Part shown: positions 31,782 to 41,699 of the stretch, in pieces
Numbering within the stretch: position 1 is the stretch's first letter
Layout: every line of letters begins with the position of its first letter
Source: Zhongshania sp.
GTDB lineage: Bacteria; Pseudomonadota; Gammaproteobacteria; Pseudomonadales; Spongiibacteraceae
Assembly (NCBI GenBank): GCA_018066965.1
Contig: JAGPVP010000058.1
Span: 1-41,835 of the forward strand
Length of the DNA stretch: 41,835 bases
Direction: 5' to 3'
The notes under the pieces: generated by a model
The model's database searches: none
Told to the model about the DNA's origin: nothing
Seen by the model: only the letters and a program-made list of their open reading frames with translations
Program-made: the position numbers and the translations under genes

Positions 31782-32810
31782 GTGGAAGATACTTCCTTTG
31801 GTAACAAGAAAATCGCCCTCGCACTAGGCAGCGGATCGGCGAGGGGTATGGCCCACATTGGCGTTATTCAGCGATTAAAAGAGTTGGGAATTGAACCGGA
31901 TATTATCTGCGGCACCTCTATCGGTTCGGTTATCGCAGGCTGCTATCTTACCGGCAAATTAGACCACTTCACCAACTGGATTCAATCCCTTAGTACTACC
32001 CAAGTATTGCACTATATGAGCGTCAGTTTAACCGCTACCGGCGGTGTCGCCCATGCAACTCGTCTAATAGAATTTTTCATCAACGAATACGGTAATCCCG
32101 ATATAGAAAAGCTGGACACGCCCTTTGCGGCCGTCGCCACCGACCTAATGCGCGGTCGCGAAGTGTGGTTACAGCGCGGTCCGTTATGGGATGCGGTTCG
32201 CGCGTCAATGGCGATCCCCGGCATTCTCACTCCAGTTGCCTTCGGTAATTCTTGGTTAGTCGACGGCGGCTTAGTTAATCCGGTGCCGGTTTCAGTGTGT
32301 CGCGCCTTAGGTGCCGACATCATTATTGGTGTCGATTTAAATAGCGACCTTATAGGTCGTCAAAAAGTACTTACCGATGCCAAAGCACCCATAAGCGAGG
32401 AAACCATTGAAGAGGAAGAGTCGGAAGACGAAGAGCTAATCCCGCCCGAAGATGTCGAAAATGACCCATTTCTAGGTGCCGCCTTCAGTCGTTTTGCCGC
32501 CTCGGTAAAAGAAGCGGCCAGCAACTTCCGCAGTAATGGCACTCCCAAAAAGCCCGAGCCGCCCGGTACCATGAGCGTCATGATGAGTGCCATCAATATT
32601 ATGCAGGATCGTATCACCCGCAGCCGACTTGCCGGCGAACCGGCTGACATTATGCTGTGGCCGCGACTTGGCCATATCGGCTTATTGGAATTTAGCAGCG
32701 CCGCAGAGGCTATTATTGAAGGCCGCGATGCAGTTGATCGGATGCTACCGGCCATTCGTCACGCTTTTCACAGCGAAGGTGATGATCGACTCTTAGATTT
32801 ACCAAGCTAA
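31782..32810 (+). CDS. Patatin-like phospholipase, RssA family
   Basis: A 342-residue patatin-fold serine hydrolase. The oxyanion glycine motif GSGSARGMAHIG is near residues 14-25, the nucleophile Ser lies in GTSIG near 44-48 and the catalytic Asp in VDGGLVNP near 156-163. The family cleaves fatty acids from phospholipids or acyl thioesters, and bacterial RssA-type members are cytoplasmic. An acidic, low-complexity insert (EETIEEEESEDEELIPPEDVE, about residues 205-227) is unusual and may be flexible. The start is uncertain: I prefer the GTG at 31782 with GGAG ten bases upstream; GTG 31755 is possible. It is divergent from the M15/cysE unit. Confidence 0.88.
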   Translation: MEDTSFGNKKIALALGSGSARGMAHIGVIQRLKELGIEPDIICGTSIGSVIAGCYLTGKLDHFTNWIQSLSTTQVLHYMSVSLTATGGVAHATRLIEFFINEYGNPDIEKLDTPFAAVATDLMRGREVWLQRGPLWDAVRASMAIPGILTPVAFGNSWLVDGGLVNPVPVSVCRALGADIIIGVDLNSDLIGRQKVLTDAKAPISEETIEEEESEDEELIPPEDVENDPFLGAAFSRFAASVKEAASNFRSNGTPKKPEPPGTMSVMMSAINIMQDRITRSRLAGEPADIMLWPRLGHIGLLEFSSAAEAIIEGRDAVDRMLPAIRHAFHSEGDDRLLDLPS

Positions 32811-32867
32811 TACCAACAATCAAATACCCTCGAAACATATAGTTAATTACTTTAAGCACCCACATTT

Positions 32868-33194
32868 ATGCACACACTTTGCCGAATTGACGACATTAGC
32901 GAACCAGGTTCAAAAGGATTTAAATTCCAAGACAAATCTCTGTTTGCCGTGCGCCAACGCGGCAAAGTCTATGTCTATCAAAATAGCTGCCCTCACCTCG
33001 GCATCGAGCTAAATTGGCAGGAGGATCAATTCCTCGACTACGATGATTCACTTATTCAGTGTGCAACCCACGGCGCCCTATTCATCATTGAATCTGGCGA
33101 ATGTATTGCAGGGCCGTGCCACGGCAAAGCGCTAGAGCAGGTCGCCAGTAAAATCGAAGACGGTTACGTGATAGTGACTGGCGAGCTCAGCTAG
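32868..33194 (+). CDS. Rieske [2Fe-2S] ferredoxin-like protein
   Basis: A 108-residue single-domain Rieske protein. The cluster ligands are in CPHLGI (about residues 41-46) and CATHGALF (about 64-71). It resembles NirD-like or ring-hydroxylase-type ferredoxins; one Rieske module fills the whole length. It follows the patatin gene by 57 bases on the same strand and is convergent with sfsA. Its partner is not evident. It could in principle serve the Rieske oxygenase at 18226, but it is far from that operon and is more likely a core gene. Confidence 0.88.
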   Translation: MHTLCRIDDISEPGSKGFKFQDKSLFAVRQRGKVYVYQNSCPHLGIELNWQEDQFLDYDDSLIQCATHGALFIIESGECIAGPCHGKALEQVASKIEDGYVIVTGELS

Positions 33195-33256
33195 GAAAAT
33201 TCCGCTTAACTATTGTGCGGTTTCTCACCACGTCACACAGAGCTCCCTACGTTAAT

Positions 33257-33976
33257 TCACAATACAACTGGAAGCGGTTCGGCCAAGAAGATCTCATCCT
33301 CATTCATTACCGCCTTATACGCGAGTACCTCTAGGCCTTGCTCCACCGCAGATTTAAACGTTCGGGCATACAACGGATCGATCTCTGCCGCAGGGCGAAC
33401 ACGCTCAATATCCTCATGCAGTACCGCAAACAACAATACTACTCGCATGCCCTGCTGCTGTAGCGCGAGCAATTCCTCAATATGGCGAACCGCCCTTGCG
33501 CTCACCGCATCGGGAAAGGCACCCACGCCATCGCCACAGTGCAAAGTAACCGACTTCACCTCGACATAGCAGTCGGCTACGCCCTCATTCGACGACAAAA
33601 AGAAATCTATGCGGCTGCCAGACACTAAAGTCTTTTCACGCTGAATATCGGTGTATCTCGCAAGGGGGGCGATTAGCCCCACGACCAAGGCCTCTGCCAC
33701 CAAATTATTGGCGCGGGCAGAATGGATGCATATCATTCCACCGCAACCGGACTTAACAAGCTCCCAAGTATAGGCATACTTGCGCTTGGGGTTATGGCTA
33801 TTGAGCAAGTAAACCCGACTCCCTAGCTCCGCACAGCCTGTCATCGCGCCGGTATTCGGGCAATGCACCGTTATTTCCTCACCGTTGTCTAAAACCACGT
33901 CTGCCAAAAACCGCTTATAGCGTTTTAACAAACGGCCTTGCAACAATTTTTCAGGCCACTTCACCCTGTACCTCAT
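33257..33976 (-). CDS. sfsA: SfsA-type sugar fermentation stimulation protein / nuclease-fold protein
   Basis: A 239-residue SfsA homologue. HCPNTGAMTGCAELGSRV (about 38-55), KYAYTWELV, GSRIDFFL and CYVEVKSVTL (about 136-145) are the family landmarks. The DF...EVK pattern is that of a PD-(D/E)XK nuclease-like core. In E. coli the protein was linked to maltose gene regulation and DNA binding, but its real activity is not settled. Length and order are normal and it stands alone. The ATG has only a weak purine-rich site. Confidence 0.94.
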   Translation of the reverse strand: MRYRVKWPEKLLQGRLLKRYKRFLADVVLDNGEEITVHCPNTGAMTGCAELGSRVYLLNSHNPKRKYAYTWELVKSGCGGMICIHSARANNLVAEALVVGLIAPLARYTDIQREKTLVSGSRIDFFLSSNEGVADCYVEVKSVTLHCGDGVGAFPDAVSARAVRHIEELLALQQQGMRVVLLFAVLHEDIERVRPAAEIDPLYARTFKSAVEQGLEVLAYKAVMNEDEIFLAEPLPVVL

Positions 33977-34229
33977 CTTTTTTTTAAATACTATTTACAC
34001 GCCAATCATACCTTAGGCGCAGGCGAACAACGCTCGCTTGGGGCGCGCCACAGGCTAGCTCAGACCGCACCAACGGTACCATCTACTGTAGAGCAATGTT
34101 AATGTAAGACTATTGAGAGGCTGCACAACACCATCTGCAAGCCGCTAATTTCCGTCGTATTTTTGAAAGAAATTTGCGCATAACACCTCGGCATATCAAC
34201 CGCAAAATGCCGTACAAAGAGTATTCATT

Positions 34230-36947
34230 GTGATTAAGAAATTTTTACTAGGCCTAAGTCTGCTATTACTCCTAATAGTACTGACAGTTAGTATTGCACT
34301 TGTCCAACCCCAATTACTGCGGGGCTTAATCGGCAGCAGTGCCCAACGCTTTGCCGGACTTGAAGTAGAGATTTCTGACATCCAATCGCATATAAATCCG
34401 CTTCGTTTTGAGATTAGCGGCCTGCGTATCAATAACCCAGAGTGGCCGAATCCAGAATTACTCGCCCTAGGCGATATCACCATTGCACTCACCAAAAGTC
34501 CCTTCAACCATCAGGCCTTTTGGGAACTCAACGCCAAGAAATTAAATATTAATATTGAGCAAAATGAAGCTGGTGAACTTAATTGGATAAGCAGCAAGCT
34601 AAAAGCTGAAGCCGACATGCCAAGCCCAGAGGAAATAAGCGATGGTCCGCTACTCCCCGGCGATTTCAATTTCAATCGCATTGCCATCAACGAAGTCACC
34701 TTAAAATGGCGCAATAAAAAAGGAGACGAAAGCCAAATCTATCTACCAGAAGTACGCGCAGAGCGAATTGAAGCGGGCAACGGCGATTTTTATATTGGCG
34801 TAGACTACCTAGAACAGCACGTCGAACTTAACAGCGCTATCACTCTATTCGACCCGCAAAAAGGCATACTCGGCTACGACCTCTCACTTCACCACGAAGA
34901 CCTGGATATTAAGAGCAAAGGTAAGTTATACCTCAGCCCAAATTTAGAAGGTAGCACCCTGTCACTGAATGTGGATTTACGTAAGGCTAGCGCCCTCGCT
35001 AAACTGGTAAACACAGACATTCCTAAATTACCTAAAACTAAACTCTCAACTAATATCGCGATCACACCCAATTACGAGTTCAGCGATATCGTACTCAAGC
35101 TCAACGACAACAAAATTGAGGGCAACCTTAGCGTTAATGTGGAAAGCTCTGCCGTTGAAGCAAATTTGCGCTCGGCCGTGTTAGACATTGATAGCTTATT
35201 ACCACCGTCGCCAAACACCCCCGCAGATGGTTCAGCAACAACCTCATCAACGAAAGCCATGGAACAAGAAGCACCTATCGACTGGGCCTGGTTAGACGAA
35301 ACCGATGTCAAACTCAAACTCGCCATCAATAAACTCAGTGCTGTAGGATGGCAGCTAACAGACCTAAAATCTGACATCAACATTAAACAATCAATCGATG
35401 CAAAAATAAGTGCTTCACAAATATCAGAGTTGGCGACTAAGCGTGACATCAACGATTTTTCGGGCGAGATCCATCTTGAGCCGCTGGCGAGAGAAACCTC
35501 TGGCGCAGACGTCAAACTGTCGCTGAAAACACAACAACAGGGTATTAGCGCCGAAGCCTCGGGCAAACTCAACCTCAATGGCATAGCGGGAACCGAGCTA
35601 CAAATAAATGCCGGCGCAGCGACCAGTAAGAGCGTATGGGCGCTAGCCCAACTGCCTTGGCAGGAAGCTGGCAAACTCTCCATAAAAGCCGAGGTTAAAA
35701 CCAGCCAAGACAGCTACGCAGTAAAGGGTAGTAGTCGGCTAGGTGAACAAAGCACCGATTTAGATCTTAGTTTTACACCAGCGACAAAGCTCGAAGACGT
35801 ACCTAGCCTGAGCGGCACGATATCGTTGCGCAAAATTGACCTCGCCTTCCTAAGTCCACCGACAAGTGACGCGACGACGACCGAAGCGGCCACGCCAAGT
35901 AAATCTTCAGCCAAGAAAAAGCTGATAAGCGACGACCCCATTGCACTAGATGCATTGAAGTCCATTAACGCAAAGCTGCAAGTGCAGCTTGAAGACATAG
36001 ATACCGGCTACAACCTTATTCGCACAGCAAAACTCAAACCCACACTAAAAAATGGCTTACTAAAACTAAAAGACACCACTATTAACTTCGACGGTGGTGA
36101 GGCCAAAGTTGCCCTCAAGTTAGACGCCAGTAAAACCATTCCCGAGCTAGATATTAAATTTAGCATCGATGCCGACGACTACGGCAAACTTGGCTTAGAT
36201 AAAGCGGCAGGGATCAATCAGGGCAACGGTCGAGTTCGTTTTGACGCAGACAGCAAAGGCGCCACTCCCCATCAGTTAGCCGCCAATATGAACGCCAAAT
36301 TAGATATGAAAATCACTGATTTGGTGGCCCAAGGCAATGCCCTTAATCTCATTGGGTCTGACGTTCTCAGCGAAACCATCGACAAGCTCAATCCCTTCTC
36401 AGAGAAGAAAACCAGTACTGATATAGAATGCGTCGCGGTGCATTTTAAAGGTAGCAAAGGTAAATTCGTCAGCAAAGACGGCATCGCTCTAGAAACCAAA
36501 CAAACCAAAATTATCGGCACCGGTAATATCGACGTTGGCAATGAAGAATTTTTACTTGGGGTGTCACCCATTGCACGCACGGGTGTGGGTATTAATGTTG
36601 GCGCAGCGGCGGGCTTGGTTCGGCTGGGCGGCACCTTTAGCAAGCCCAAAATTGTTGCCGACCCAGCGGGTATGTTTACATCAGGTCTTTCTACCGGCGC
36701 GGCGATTTACACCGGCGGCCTATCACTACTCGCCCAAGGCCTACTCAAGCGCGCCATCTACTCCGGCAGCGCCTGCGATGGTGATATAGACGAGATCCCA
36801 ACGGTAGAAGAGTTGCCGGATGAAATTCTAAATCCAGTTGCACCGGGTGGTACTGGCCCGCAAACAGAGCAAACTGGTGCAGCGCAAACTACGCCTGCGC
36901 CAAGCTCAACATTACAATCCACACCATCAGAGCAGCCTGCAAATTAG
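34230..36947 (+). CDS. AsmA family protein
   Basis: A 905-residue AsmA-like protein. An N-terminal transmembrane segment (about residues 4-27, FLLGLSLLLLLIVLTVSIAL) anchors a very large periplasmic part of repeated beta-rich motifs (ISDIQSHINPLRFEISGLRI; ITDLVAQGNALNLIGSDVL near 690). AsmA proteins are thought to move lipids between inner and outer membranes as bridge-like grooves. A serine/threonine/alanine-rich linker lies near residues 325-345 and the tail (from about 865) is Pro/Thr/Gln-rich low complexity. GTG is the start with AAAGAG eight bases upstream. It converges on the RsmC-like gene, 13 bases between stops. Confidence 0.9.
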   Translation: MIKKFLLGLSLLLLLIVLTVSIALVQPQLLRGLIGSSAQRFAGLEVEISDIQSHINPLRFEISGLRINNPEWPNPELLALGDITIALTKSPFNHQAFWELNAKKLNINIEQNEAGELNWISSKLKAEADMPSPEEISDGPLLPGDFNFNRIAINEVTLKWRNKKGDESQIYLPEVRAERIEAGNGDFYIGVDYLEQHVELNSAITLFDPQKGILGYDLSLHHEDLDIKSKGKLYLSPNLEGSTLSLNVDLRKASALAKLVNTDIPKLPKTKLSTNIAITPNYEFSDIVLKLNDNKIEGNLSVNVESSAVEANLRSAVLDIDSLLPPSPNTPADGSATTSSTKAMEQEAPIDWAWLDETDVKLKLAINKLSAVGWQLTDLKSDINIKQSIDAKISASQISELATKRDINDFSGEIHLEPLARETSGADVKLSLKTQQQGISAEASGKLNLNGIAGTELQINAGAATSKSVWALAQLPWQEAGKLSIKAEVKTSQDSYAVKGSSRLGEQSTDLDLSFTPATKLEDVPSLSGTISLRKIDLAFLSPPTSDATTTEAATPSKSSAKKKLISDDPIALDALKSINAKLQVQLEDIDTGYNLIRTAKLKPTLKNGLLKLKDTTINFDGGEAKVALKLDASKTIPELDIKFSIDADDYGKLGLDKAAGINQGNGRVRFDADSKGATPHQLAANMNAKLDMKITDLVAQGNALNLIGSDVLSETIDKLNPFSEKKTSTDIECVAVHFKGSKGKFVSKDGIALETKQTKIIGTGNIDVGNEEFLLGVSPIARTGVGINVGAAAGLVRLGGTFSKPKIVADPAGMFTSGLSTGAAIYTGGLSLLAQGLLKRAIYSGSACDGDIDEIPTVEELPDEILNPVAPGGTGPQTEQTGAAQTTPAPSSTLQSTPSEQPAN

Positions 36948-36960
36948 CCCCTTTACAAGC

Positions 36961-38040
36961 TTATTTTTGTAGGCAAACAACTTTAAAACCATCGTGCTCA
37001 ATCAACACCTCACTAGCGCTAAACAGAGCAAGTGCTTTGCGTTCGAGGGGAATGAACTGATTAACCACAAAGAGTGCCCGCCCCTGCCTGCGTAGCAAAC
37101 GGTGAGCCGCCGCCAAGAAACGATCCGTTAACGACCCCGCCACCGCAAAGCCCTGATGAAACGGCGGATTACACAGCACCACGTCGACGGGACCATGCAA
37201 GCCCTCTGCACAATCTGCCAATTGCAGCTCTGCGTTTAAGCCATGCACATCGCAATTTTTTTCGGCCGCCAATAGGGCCGTGGCATTATTGTCGGTCAGC
37301 AACCAACTCGCATCTGGCAATTGCTGCGCGGCCATAATGCTTATATAGCCATAGCCACAACCTAAATCTGCCATGCGTGCTGGCCGCTCATTGTAAGCCG
37401 CTAAAAATTGGGGTAATTGTTCAATCAATAGCGCGCTGCCGCGATCTTGCTTTTGCCAACCAAAAACGCCCGGCTTGCTATATAACAAAGGTGCCTGCGC
37501 AATCTGCTGAAGGCTGGTGTAATCGTTATCTGGCAGTAAAGCGCTTGGCTCTGAGCATTTACAGATTGTCGCTATATAGGCGCCGCCATCCTGCTTTTTA
37601 ATATCGGCAGTCGCCCCCACTAGGGCTGCAGCTTTCTTTGCGTAATTATGCAAACCATCATTTTTGTGCCCAGCTAGGATTAAATGCCCGCCAGAAGCTA
37701 ATGCCGCCAAGGCCTGATTGATCAGGTAATGCACTACTGCCTTTTCTTTCGACACCCGATAACACACGGTTTGCGGTAAAACAGAACTCACCGAAACATC
37801 AAAATCATTCAGTTCGGTGTGGTATCCCGCCGCCCTCAGCTGCTGAGCAGTATCACAGCGATTACTAAAACACTGCCAATTTTGTTGCGCAGCGGGTAGC
37901 GGAGTATCGGCGATATGCTCATCCGCAAACCACCACACCGGTGCGGTAACCTCGGCAAACTGACGATAAAGAGCGAGCAGCGCAGTATCTGCGGCGACCG
38001 CAGCTTTTTTTTGCTCTGAGGAATTCGATCGTTTACTCAT
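36961..38040 (-). CDS. RsmC/RlmG-type rRNA guanine-N2 methyltransferase
   Basis: A 359-residue class I SAM methyltransferase with the two-domain layout of the RsmC/RlmG family. A degenerate N-terminal copy (about 1-175) is followed by the active copy with the SAM site MADLGCGYGYISIMA (about residues 223-237) and the catalytic NPPFHQG near 290-296. The family methylates N2 of guanine in 16S (G1207) or 23S (G1835) rRNA; I cannot separate the two by eye, though the layout resembles RsmC of Pseudomonas-type genomes. It may be followed by rsuA in the same direction upstream (55-base gap). Start ATG. Confidence 0.88.
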   Translation of the reverse strand: MSKRSNSSEQKKAAVAADTALLALYRQFAEVTAPVWWFADEHIADTPLPAAQQNWQCFSNRCDTAQQLRAAGYHTELNDFDVSVSSVLPQTVCYRVSKEKAVVHYLINQALAALASGGHLILAGHKNDGLHNYAKKAAALVGATADIKKQDGGAYIATICKCSEPSALLPDNDYTSLQQIAQAPLLYSKPGVFGWQKQDRGSALLIEQLPQFLAAYNERPARMADLGCGYGYISIMAAQQLPDASWLLTDNNATALLAAEKNCDVHGLNAELQLADCAEGLHGPVDVVLCNPPFHQGFAVAGSLTDRFLAAAHRLLRRQGRALFVVNQFIPLERKALALFSASEVLIEHDGFKVVCLQK

Positions 38041-38095
38041 ACTAAATGCTACCCGCTAAGTACTAATGGCACTGACCGTTGTTTATGGTGCTGCT

Positions 38096-38824
38096 TTATG
38101 GCGCAGTTTTAAGGTACACGCTGGCAACCTCTGCTGCTGTCAAGCGGCGATATTCACCCTCAGCCAAATCAGCATCTAAACTAATGCCACCAATCACCTC
38201 GCGGTGCAGGCGCGTCACTGCATTACCTTCCGCACCGAACATGCGCTTCACTTGGTGATAACGGCCTTCACATATTTTCAGTCGCGCGGTGTATTCATCC
38301 ACAATAATCAGCTCCGCGGGAAGTGTGCGGGCTTTATCGTCTTTTAAGAAAACACCTCGTTCAAAATGTATCTGGGTGCGCTCAAGAATCGGCTCGGCGG
38401 TTTCAACATAGTAGGTCTTCCAGCATTGTCGCTGGGGAGACGTCACTGCATGTGACCAAGCGCCGTCGTCAGTCAACAACACCAACCCGGTGGTATCTAT
38501 ATCCAAACGCCCAGCAACGTGTAGGCGCTCAGGATTATCTTCATCTAATAAATCCAATACCGTCGAATGGCGACGGTCACGGGCCGCACAGATGTAACCC
38601 TGAGGTTTATTCAGCATTAAGTAACGCGGCCCAGCCGGACGCAATGATGCGCCCATGAGCGTCACGTCTGCATCTGTCGAAACAGAGAAAGCAACGTCGG
38701 TGACGACGTTACCATCCACACTAATATCGCCAGATTTAATCAGCTTTTTAGCGTCACTGCGGGAATAGTCGGTCACGCTAGCTAAATAGCGATCCAAACG
38801 TATTGGTTTACTGGAGGTATTCAC
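38096..38824 (-). CDS. rsuA: 16S rRNA pseudouridine synthase RsuA family
   Basis: A 242-residue pseudouridine synthase. An S4 RNA-binding domain (about 1-65, RLDRYLASVTDYSRSDAKKL) precedes the catalytic domain with GRLDIDTTGLVLLTDDG (about 104-120, catalytic Asp). RYHQVKRMFGAEGN and LHREVIGGISLDADL follow. Identity to E. coli RsuA, which makes pseudouridine 516 of 16S rRNA, is obvious in these stretches. The GTG start has GGA a few bases upstream. It is transcribed toward the RsmC-like gene 55 bases away, so the pair may form an rRNA-modification operon. Confidence 0.93.
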   Translation of the reverse strand: MNTSSKPIRLDRYLASVTDYSRSDAKKLIKSGDISVDGNVVTDVAFSVSTDADVTLMGASLRPAGPRYLMLNKPQGYICAARDRRHSTVLDLLDEDNPERLHVAGRLDIDTTGLVLLTDDGAWSHAVTSPQRQCWKTYYVETAEPILERTQIHFERGVFLKDDKARTLPAELIIVDEYTARLKICEGRYHQVKRMFGAEGNAVTRLHREVIGGISLDADLAEGEYRRLTAAEVASVYLKTAP

Positions 38825-38889
38825 AAATCCGAGGGCTCTTGCAGAATTCCGGTATTGTCAGGTAACTGCTCTGGGGCTTCAAGCAAACA

Positions 38890-38915
38890 ATAAAAAAGGG
38901 CCGTAAGGCCCTTTC
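38890..38915 (-). terminator. Terminator of the Ala-rich exported protein gene
   Basis: AAAGGGCC-GTAA-GGCCCTTT (38895-38914). On the minus strand the stem is followed by a run of T (from the A run at 38892-38897). It begins about 22 bases past the stop at 38937. Confidence 0.9.
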
Positions 38916-38936
38916 TATAAGAGTGTAACGTCCAGT

Positions 38937-39434
38937 TTATTGAGCGTCTGCACCCGTTTCAACATTTGCATTAACCTTGATATTGGTCAGGCTGCGCAAT
39001 GCTGACTTTTTCTCCTCTACGTTGGCTTTAGCGTCTGCTTTCGCTTTGGCTGCAGCTTCAGCACGCTCTTGGGCACGGGCTTCGGCATCAGCTTTCGCCT
39101 TAGCATCACGCTCGGCTTTAGCGGCTTCGCGCTCAGCTTTTTTAGCCTCTGCACTGGCTTTCATTTCTTCGCGCTTAGCTTTTGCTTCAGCTTGTTTCGC
39201 GTCAGCACTGGCTTTCATCGCGTCACGTTTAGCTTCTGCATTTGCTTTTGCTTCAGCGGCTTTTTCGTCAAGATTAGTATCAACACTCACATTAGCTTCG
39301 GCTTTCGCTTCTGACTTTGAATCGTCGCTACCCAAACCTATACGACTTAAAAAGCCACCTTCAGCGGCCATAACACTGCCACTTAAACCTACCAATGCTG
39401 CTGCAATTACGATGTTTTTCATTTTCATGGTCAT
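38937..39434 (-). CDS. Exported Ala/Lys/Glu-rich helical protein
   Basis: A 165-residue unrecognised protein. It begins with a signal peptide (IVIAAALVGLSGSVMAAEGG, cleavage probably after AMA or MAA near residue 24). Residues about 35-150 are almost only Ala, Lys, Glu, Asp, Arg and Met in a pattern such as AEAKANAEAKRDAMKASADA, which should form one long alpha-helix. It ends with a short normal segment (LRSLTNIKVNANVETGADAQ). This is typical of secreted or periplasmic helical low-complexity proteins, for instance stress or surface-coating proteins; no function can be assigned. Three in-frame ATG codons stand at the start with GGGGAAG before the first. It has its own terminator. Confidence 0.85.
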   Translation of the reverse strand: MTMKMKNIVIAAALVGLSGSVMAAEGGFLSRIGLGSDDSKSEAKAEANVSVDTNLDEKAAEAKANAEAKRDAMKASADAKQAEAKAKREEMKASAEAKKAEREAAKAERDAKAKADAEARAQERAEAAAKAKADAKANVEEKKSALRSLTNIKVNANVETGADAQ

Positions 39435-39580
39435 ATCTTCCCCGTTTGATGTGTCACGCTTGTTATGTGCTACTCATTGTAGGGAAGCAATCTTCTGTTA
39501 CAAGCATTCAATCACGTAATTTTCACCGCAACTTTTTTTATGCATAACGGTCATGTTCAGCTTACAGTCAGCTTTTACTG

Positions 39581-41167
39581 CTAATGCTCGCGTGTCGCTC
39601 TAAAGCGCACATCAGGATGACGCTCTTCCGTCAGTGCTAAATTGACGCGAGTCGGCGCCAAATACGTCAAGTGACCGCCACCGTCCAGCGCAAGGTTATC
39701 TGCGCATTTACGCTTAAACTCTTCGAATTTCTTCGGGTCATCGCAATCTACCCAGCGTGCTGTATAAACATTTACCGGCTCATACAAGGCTTCTACTTTG
39801 TATTCGTCTTTCAAACGATAAGCCACAACATCAAATTGCAGGGTTCCTACCGCACCAACAATCAGGTCGCTATTGCGCTGTGGCATAAACACCTGCGTCG
39901 AGCCCTCTTCAGACAACTGCTGCAAGCCCTTCTGAAGTTGCTTAGACTTTAAGGGGTCGCGTAAGCGTATCCGGCGAAACAGCTCTGGGGCGAAATGCGG
40001 AATACCGGTAAATTTAAGCTCTTCGCCCTCAGTAAACGTATCGCCAATCTGAATAGTGCCGTGGTTATGAAGACCAATGATATCGCCAGAGACCGCCTCA
40101 TCTAACAACTCTCGATCTCCCGCTAGAAAACTCACCGCATCAGCAATTTTTATATCTTTACCAATACGCACATGGCGCATTTTCATACCCTTGCGATACG
40201 TGCCAGAGCACACCCGCATAAAGGCAATGCGGTCGCGGTGCTTGGGGTCCATATTGGCTTGAATTTTAAAAATAAATCCCGCAAATGCGTCTTCTCTGGC
40301 ATCCACTTCGCGCTGATCGGTAGCCCTATTCAGGGGTGCCGGAGCCCATTCTACAAAGCCGTCGAGCATTTCACGCACACCAAAATTAGATAGCGCCGTA
40401 CCGAAATATACCGGCGTCATCTTACCGCTCAAATAATCCTCAAGATTAAATTCATGGCTAGCACCGCGCACTAGCTCAATCTCTTCCAAATATTTTTCGT
40501 ACTCATCATCCAGCAAGGCTTTCGCTTCATCGCTTTCTAAACCTTGAATCTGAATATCTTCGGCAATTACGGAGCCCTTACCCCACTGGAACACATGAAT
40601 CACATCAGTGTATAAATTATAGACACCCTTGAAATCACGCCCCATACCGATAGGCCAATTGATAGGTGCTGCGGCTATGCCCAACACACTCTCAACTTCA
40701 TCAAGCAGCTCAATGGGATCGCGAATATCCCGGTCCATTTTATTCACAAAGCTAAGAATTGGAGTATCGCGCAGGCGGCAAACATTCATTAACTTAATAG
40801 TTCGATCTTCGACACCCTTGGCGCCGTCGATAATCATCAGCGCCGAGTCCACCGCTGTTAAGGTGCGATAGGTGTCCTCAGAAAAGTCTTCATGGCCGGG
40901 GGTATCTAGTAAATTTACTATTCGATTCTTGTAGGGAAACTGCATCACCGACGACGTGACCGATATGCCCCGCTCTTTTTCCAAACTCATCCAATCCGAG
41001 GTCGCCGCACGATCATTCTTTTTACCCTTGACCGTACCCGCCACCTGAATCAACTGCCCCAGCAGAATCAACTTCTCGGTAATGGTGGTTTTACCAGCAT
41101 CTGGGTGAGAGATAATCGCAAAGGTTCTGCGCTTGGCAATTTCCTGCTTTAAGGGTGAGATAGACAT
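39581..41167 (-). CDS. prfC: Peptide chain release factor 3
   Basis: A 528-residue translational GTPase that recycles release factors 1 and 2 after termination. The N-terminal G domain has the P-loop SHPDAGKTT (about residues 20-28), the switch region [16 protein letters not shown] (about 88-95) and NKMD (about 142-145). Domain II and domain III follow, with [17 protein letters not shown] and the ending FRATREH, matching E. coli RF3 in length and order. It is monocistronic as far as visible. No unusual residues were noticed. Confidence 0.96.
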   Translation of the reverse strand: MSISPLKQEIAKRRTFAIISHPDAGKTTITEKLILLGQLIQVAGTVKGKKNDRAATSDWMSLEKERGISVTSSVMQFPYKNRIVNLLDTPGHEDFSEDTYRTLTAVDSALMIIDGAKGVEDRTIKLMNVCRLRDTPILSFVNKMDRDIRDPIELLDEVESVLGIAAAPINWPIGMGRDFKGVYNLYTDVIHVFQWGKGSVIAEDIQIQGLESDEAKALLDDEYEKYLEEIELVRGASHEFNLEDYLSGKMTPVYFGTALSNFGVREMLDGFVEWAPAPLNRATDQREVDAREDAFAGFIFKIQANMDPKHRDRIAFMRVCSGTYRKGMKMRHVRIGKDIKIADAVSFLAGDRELLDEAVSGDIIGLHNHGTIQIGDTFTEGEELKFTGIPHFAPELFRRIRLRDPLKSKQLQKGLQQLSEEGSTQVFMPQRNSDLIVGAVGTLQFDVVAYRLKDEYKVEALYEPVNVYTARWVDCDDPKKFEEFKRKCADNLALDGGGHLTYLAPTRVNLALTEERHPDVRFRATREH

Positions 41168-41613
41168 TGATGTGGGTCTTCTAACTGAGCTAATTTATGC
41201 AGCAACAAGATGGCCGCAACTATACGAGGCGTGAGTTTAAAGGAGTTGGGCGGTGCTTGCACTACCGGACGGTGGAAAGCGAGTAAATACAGCTGAAAAT
41301 CAATAATCAACATTTAAAAACTTCAAAGCGCTAGTATTCACTAACAAATGACTGGAAGCATCATCAAAATAGCCATTTCATAAGGCCGGCGCCAAGCTTA
41401 ATAAAGAGAGTGATATCTGACTGCCTTTATTGAATAATTAAAAATCCTGAAAGCCCACAACACCACTATTGCACTGATTCGATTTAGAAGAGTTAGCTGC
41501 GTCTAACACATCAACTTTAGCGAATAAAATGCTTGACCACCGATAAAATATTACGCTTTAATCCATCAGGTAAAACGGAATTAACTAAAAAATCAAAACA
41601 TAAAGGGAATAAC
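41168..41613. other. Gene-free stretch upstream of prfC
   Basis: This 446-base region presumably holds the prfC promoter on the minus strand and that of the broken gene at 41614 on the plus strand. It is AT-rich at the right side. I see no reading frame with protein-like composition, no RNA gene and no clear repeat. Confidence 0.45.
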
Positions 41614-41699
41614 GTGAATAAGACTCTCCTAAGCTCTGCATTAACATCTCTTTTACTAATTTCGTCCTCACTCACAGTAGCGCAAGACAAAGTATGTTC
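41614..41699 (+). pseudogene. 5' part of a secreted-protein gene cut by an IS element
   Basis: From the GTG at 41614 (AAAGGG seven bases upstream) the frame reads VNKTLLSSALTSLLLISSS then LTVAQDKVCS: a clear signal peptide with cleavage probably after VAQ. At 41700 it meets the terminal repeat of an IS3-type element and stops after a few foreign codons (TAA at 41722). The 28 native residues are too few to name the protein; its remainder may lie beyond the element, outside the window. Confidence 0.65.

Noticed and set aside
35072..35683. 203-residue minus-strand frame inside the AsmA gene
   Set aside because: A Ser/Leu-rich shadow of the AsmA coding sequence, with no motif or ribosome site.
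38977..39519. Long plus-strand frame opposite the Ala/Lys/Glu-rich exported protein
   Set aside because: Its Ser/Ala/Phe-rich product is the mirror of the low-complexity codons on the minus strand, it has no good ribosome site, and the minus-strand frame has a signal peptide and a terminator.
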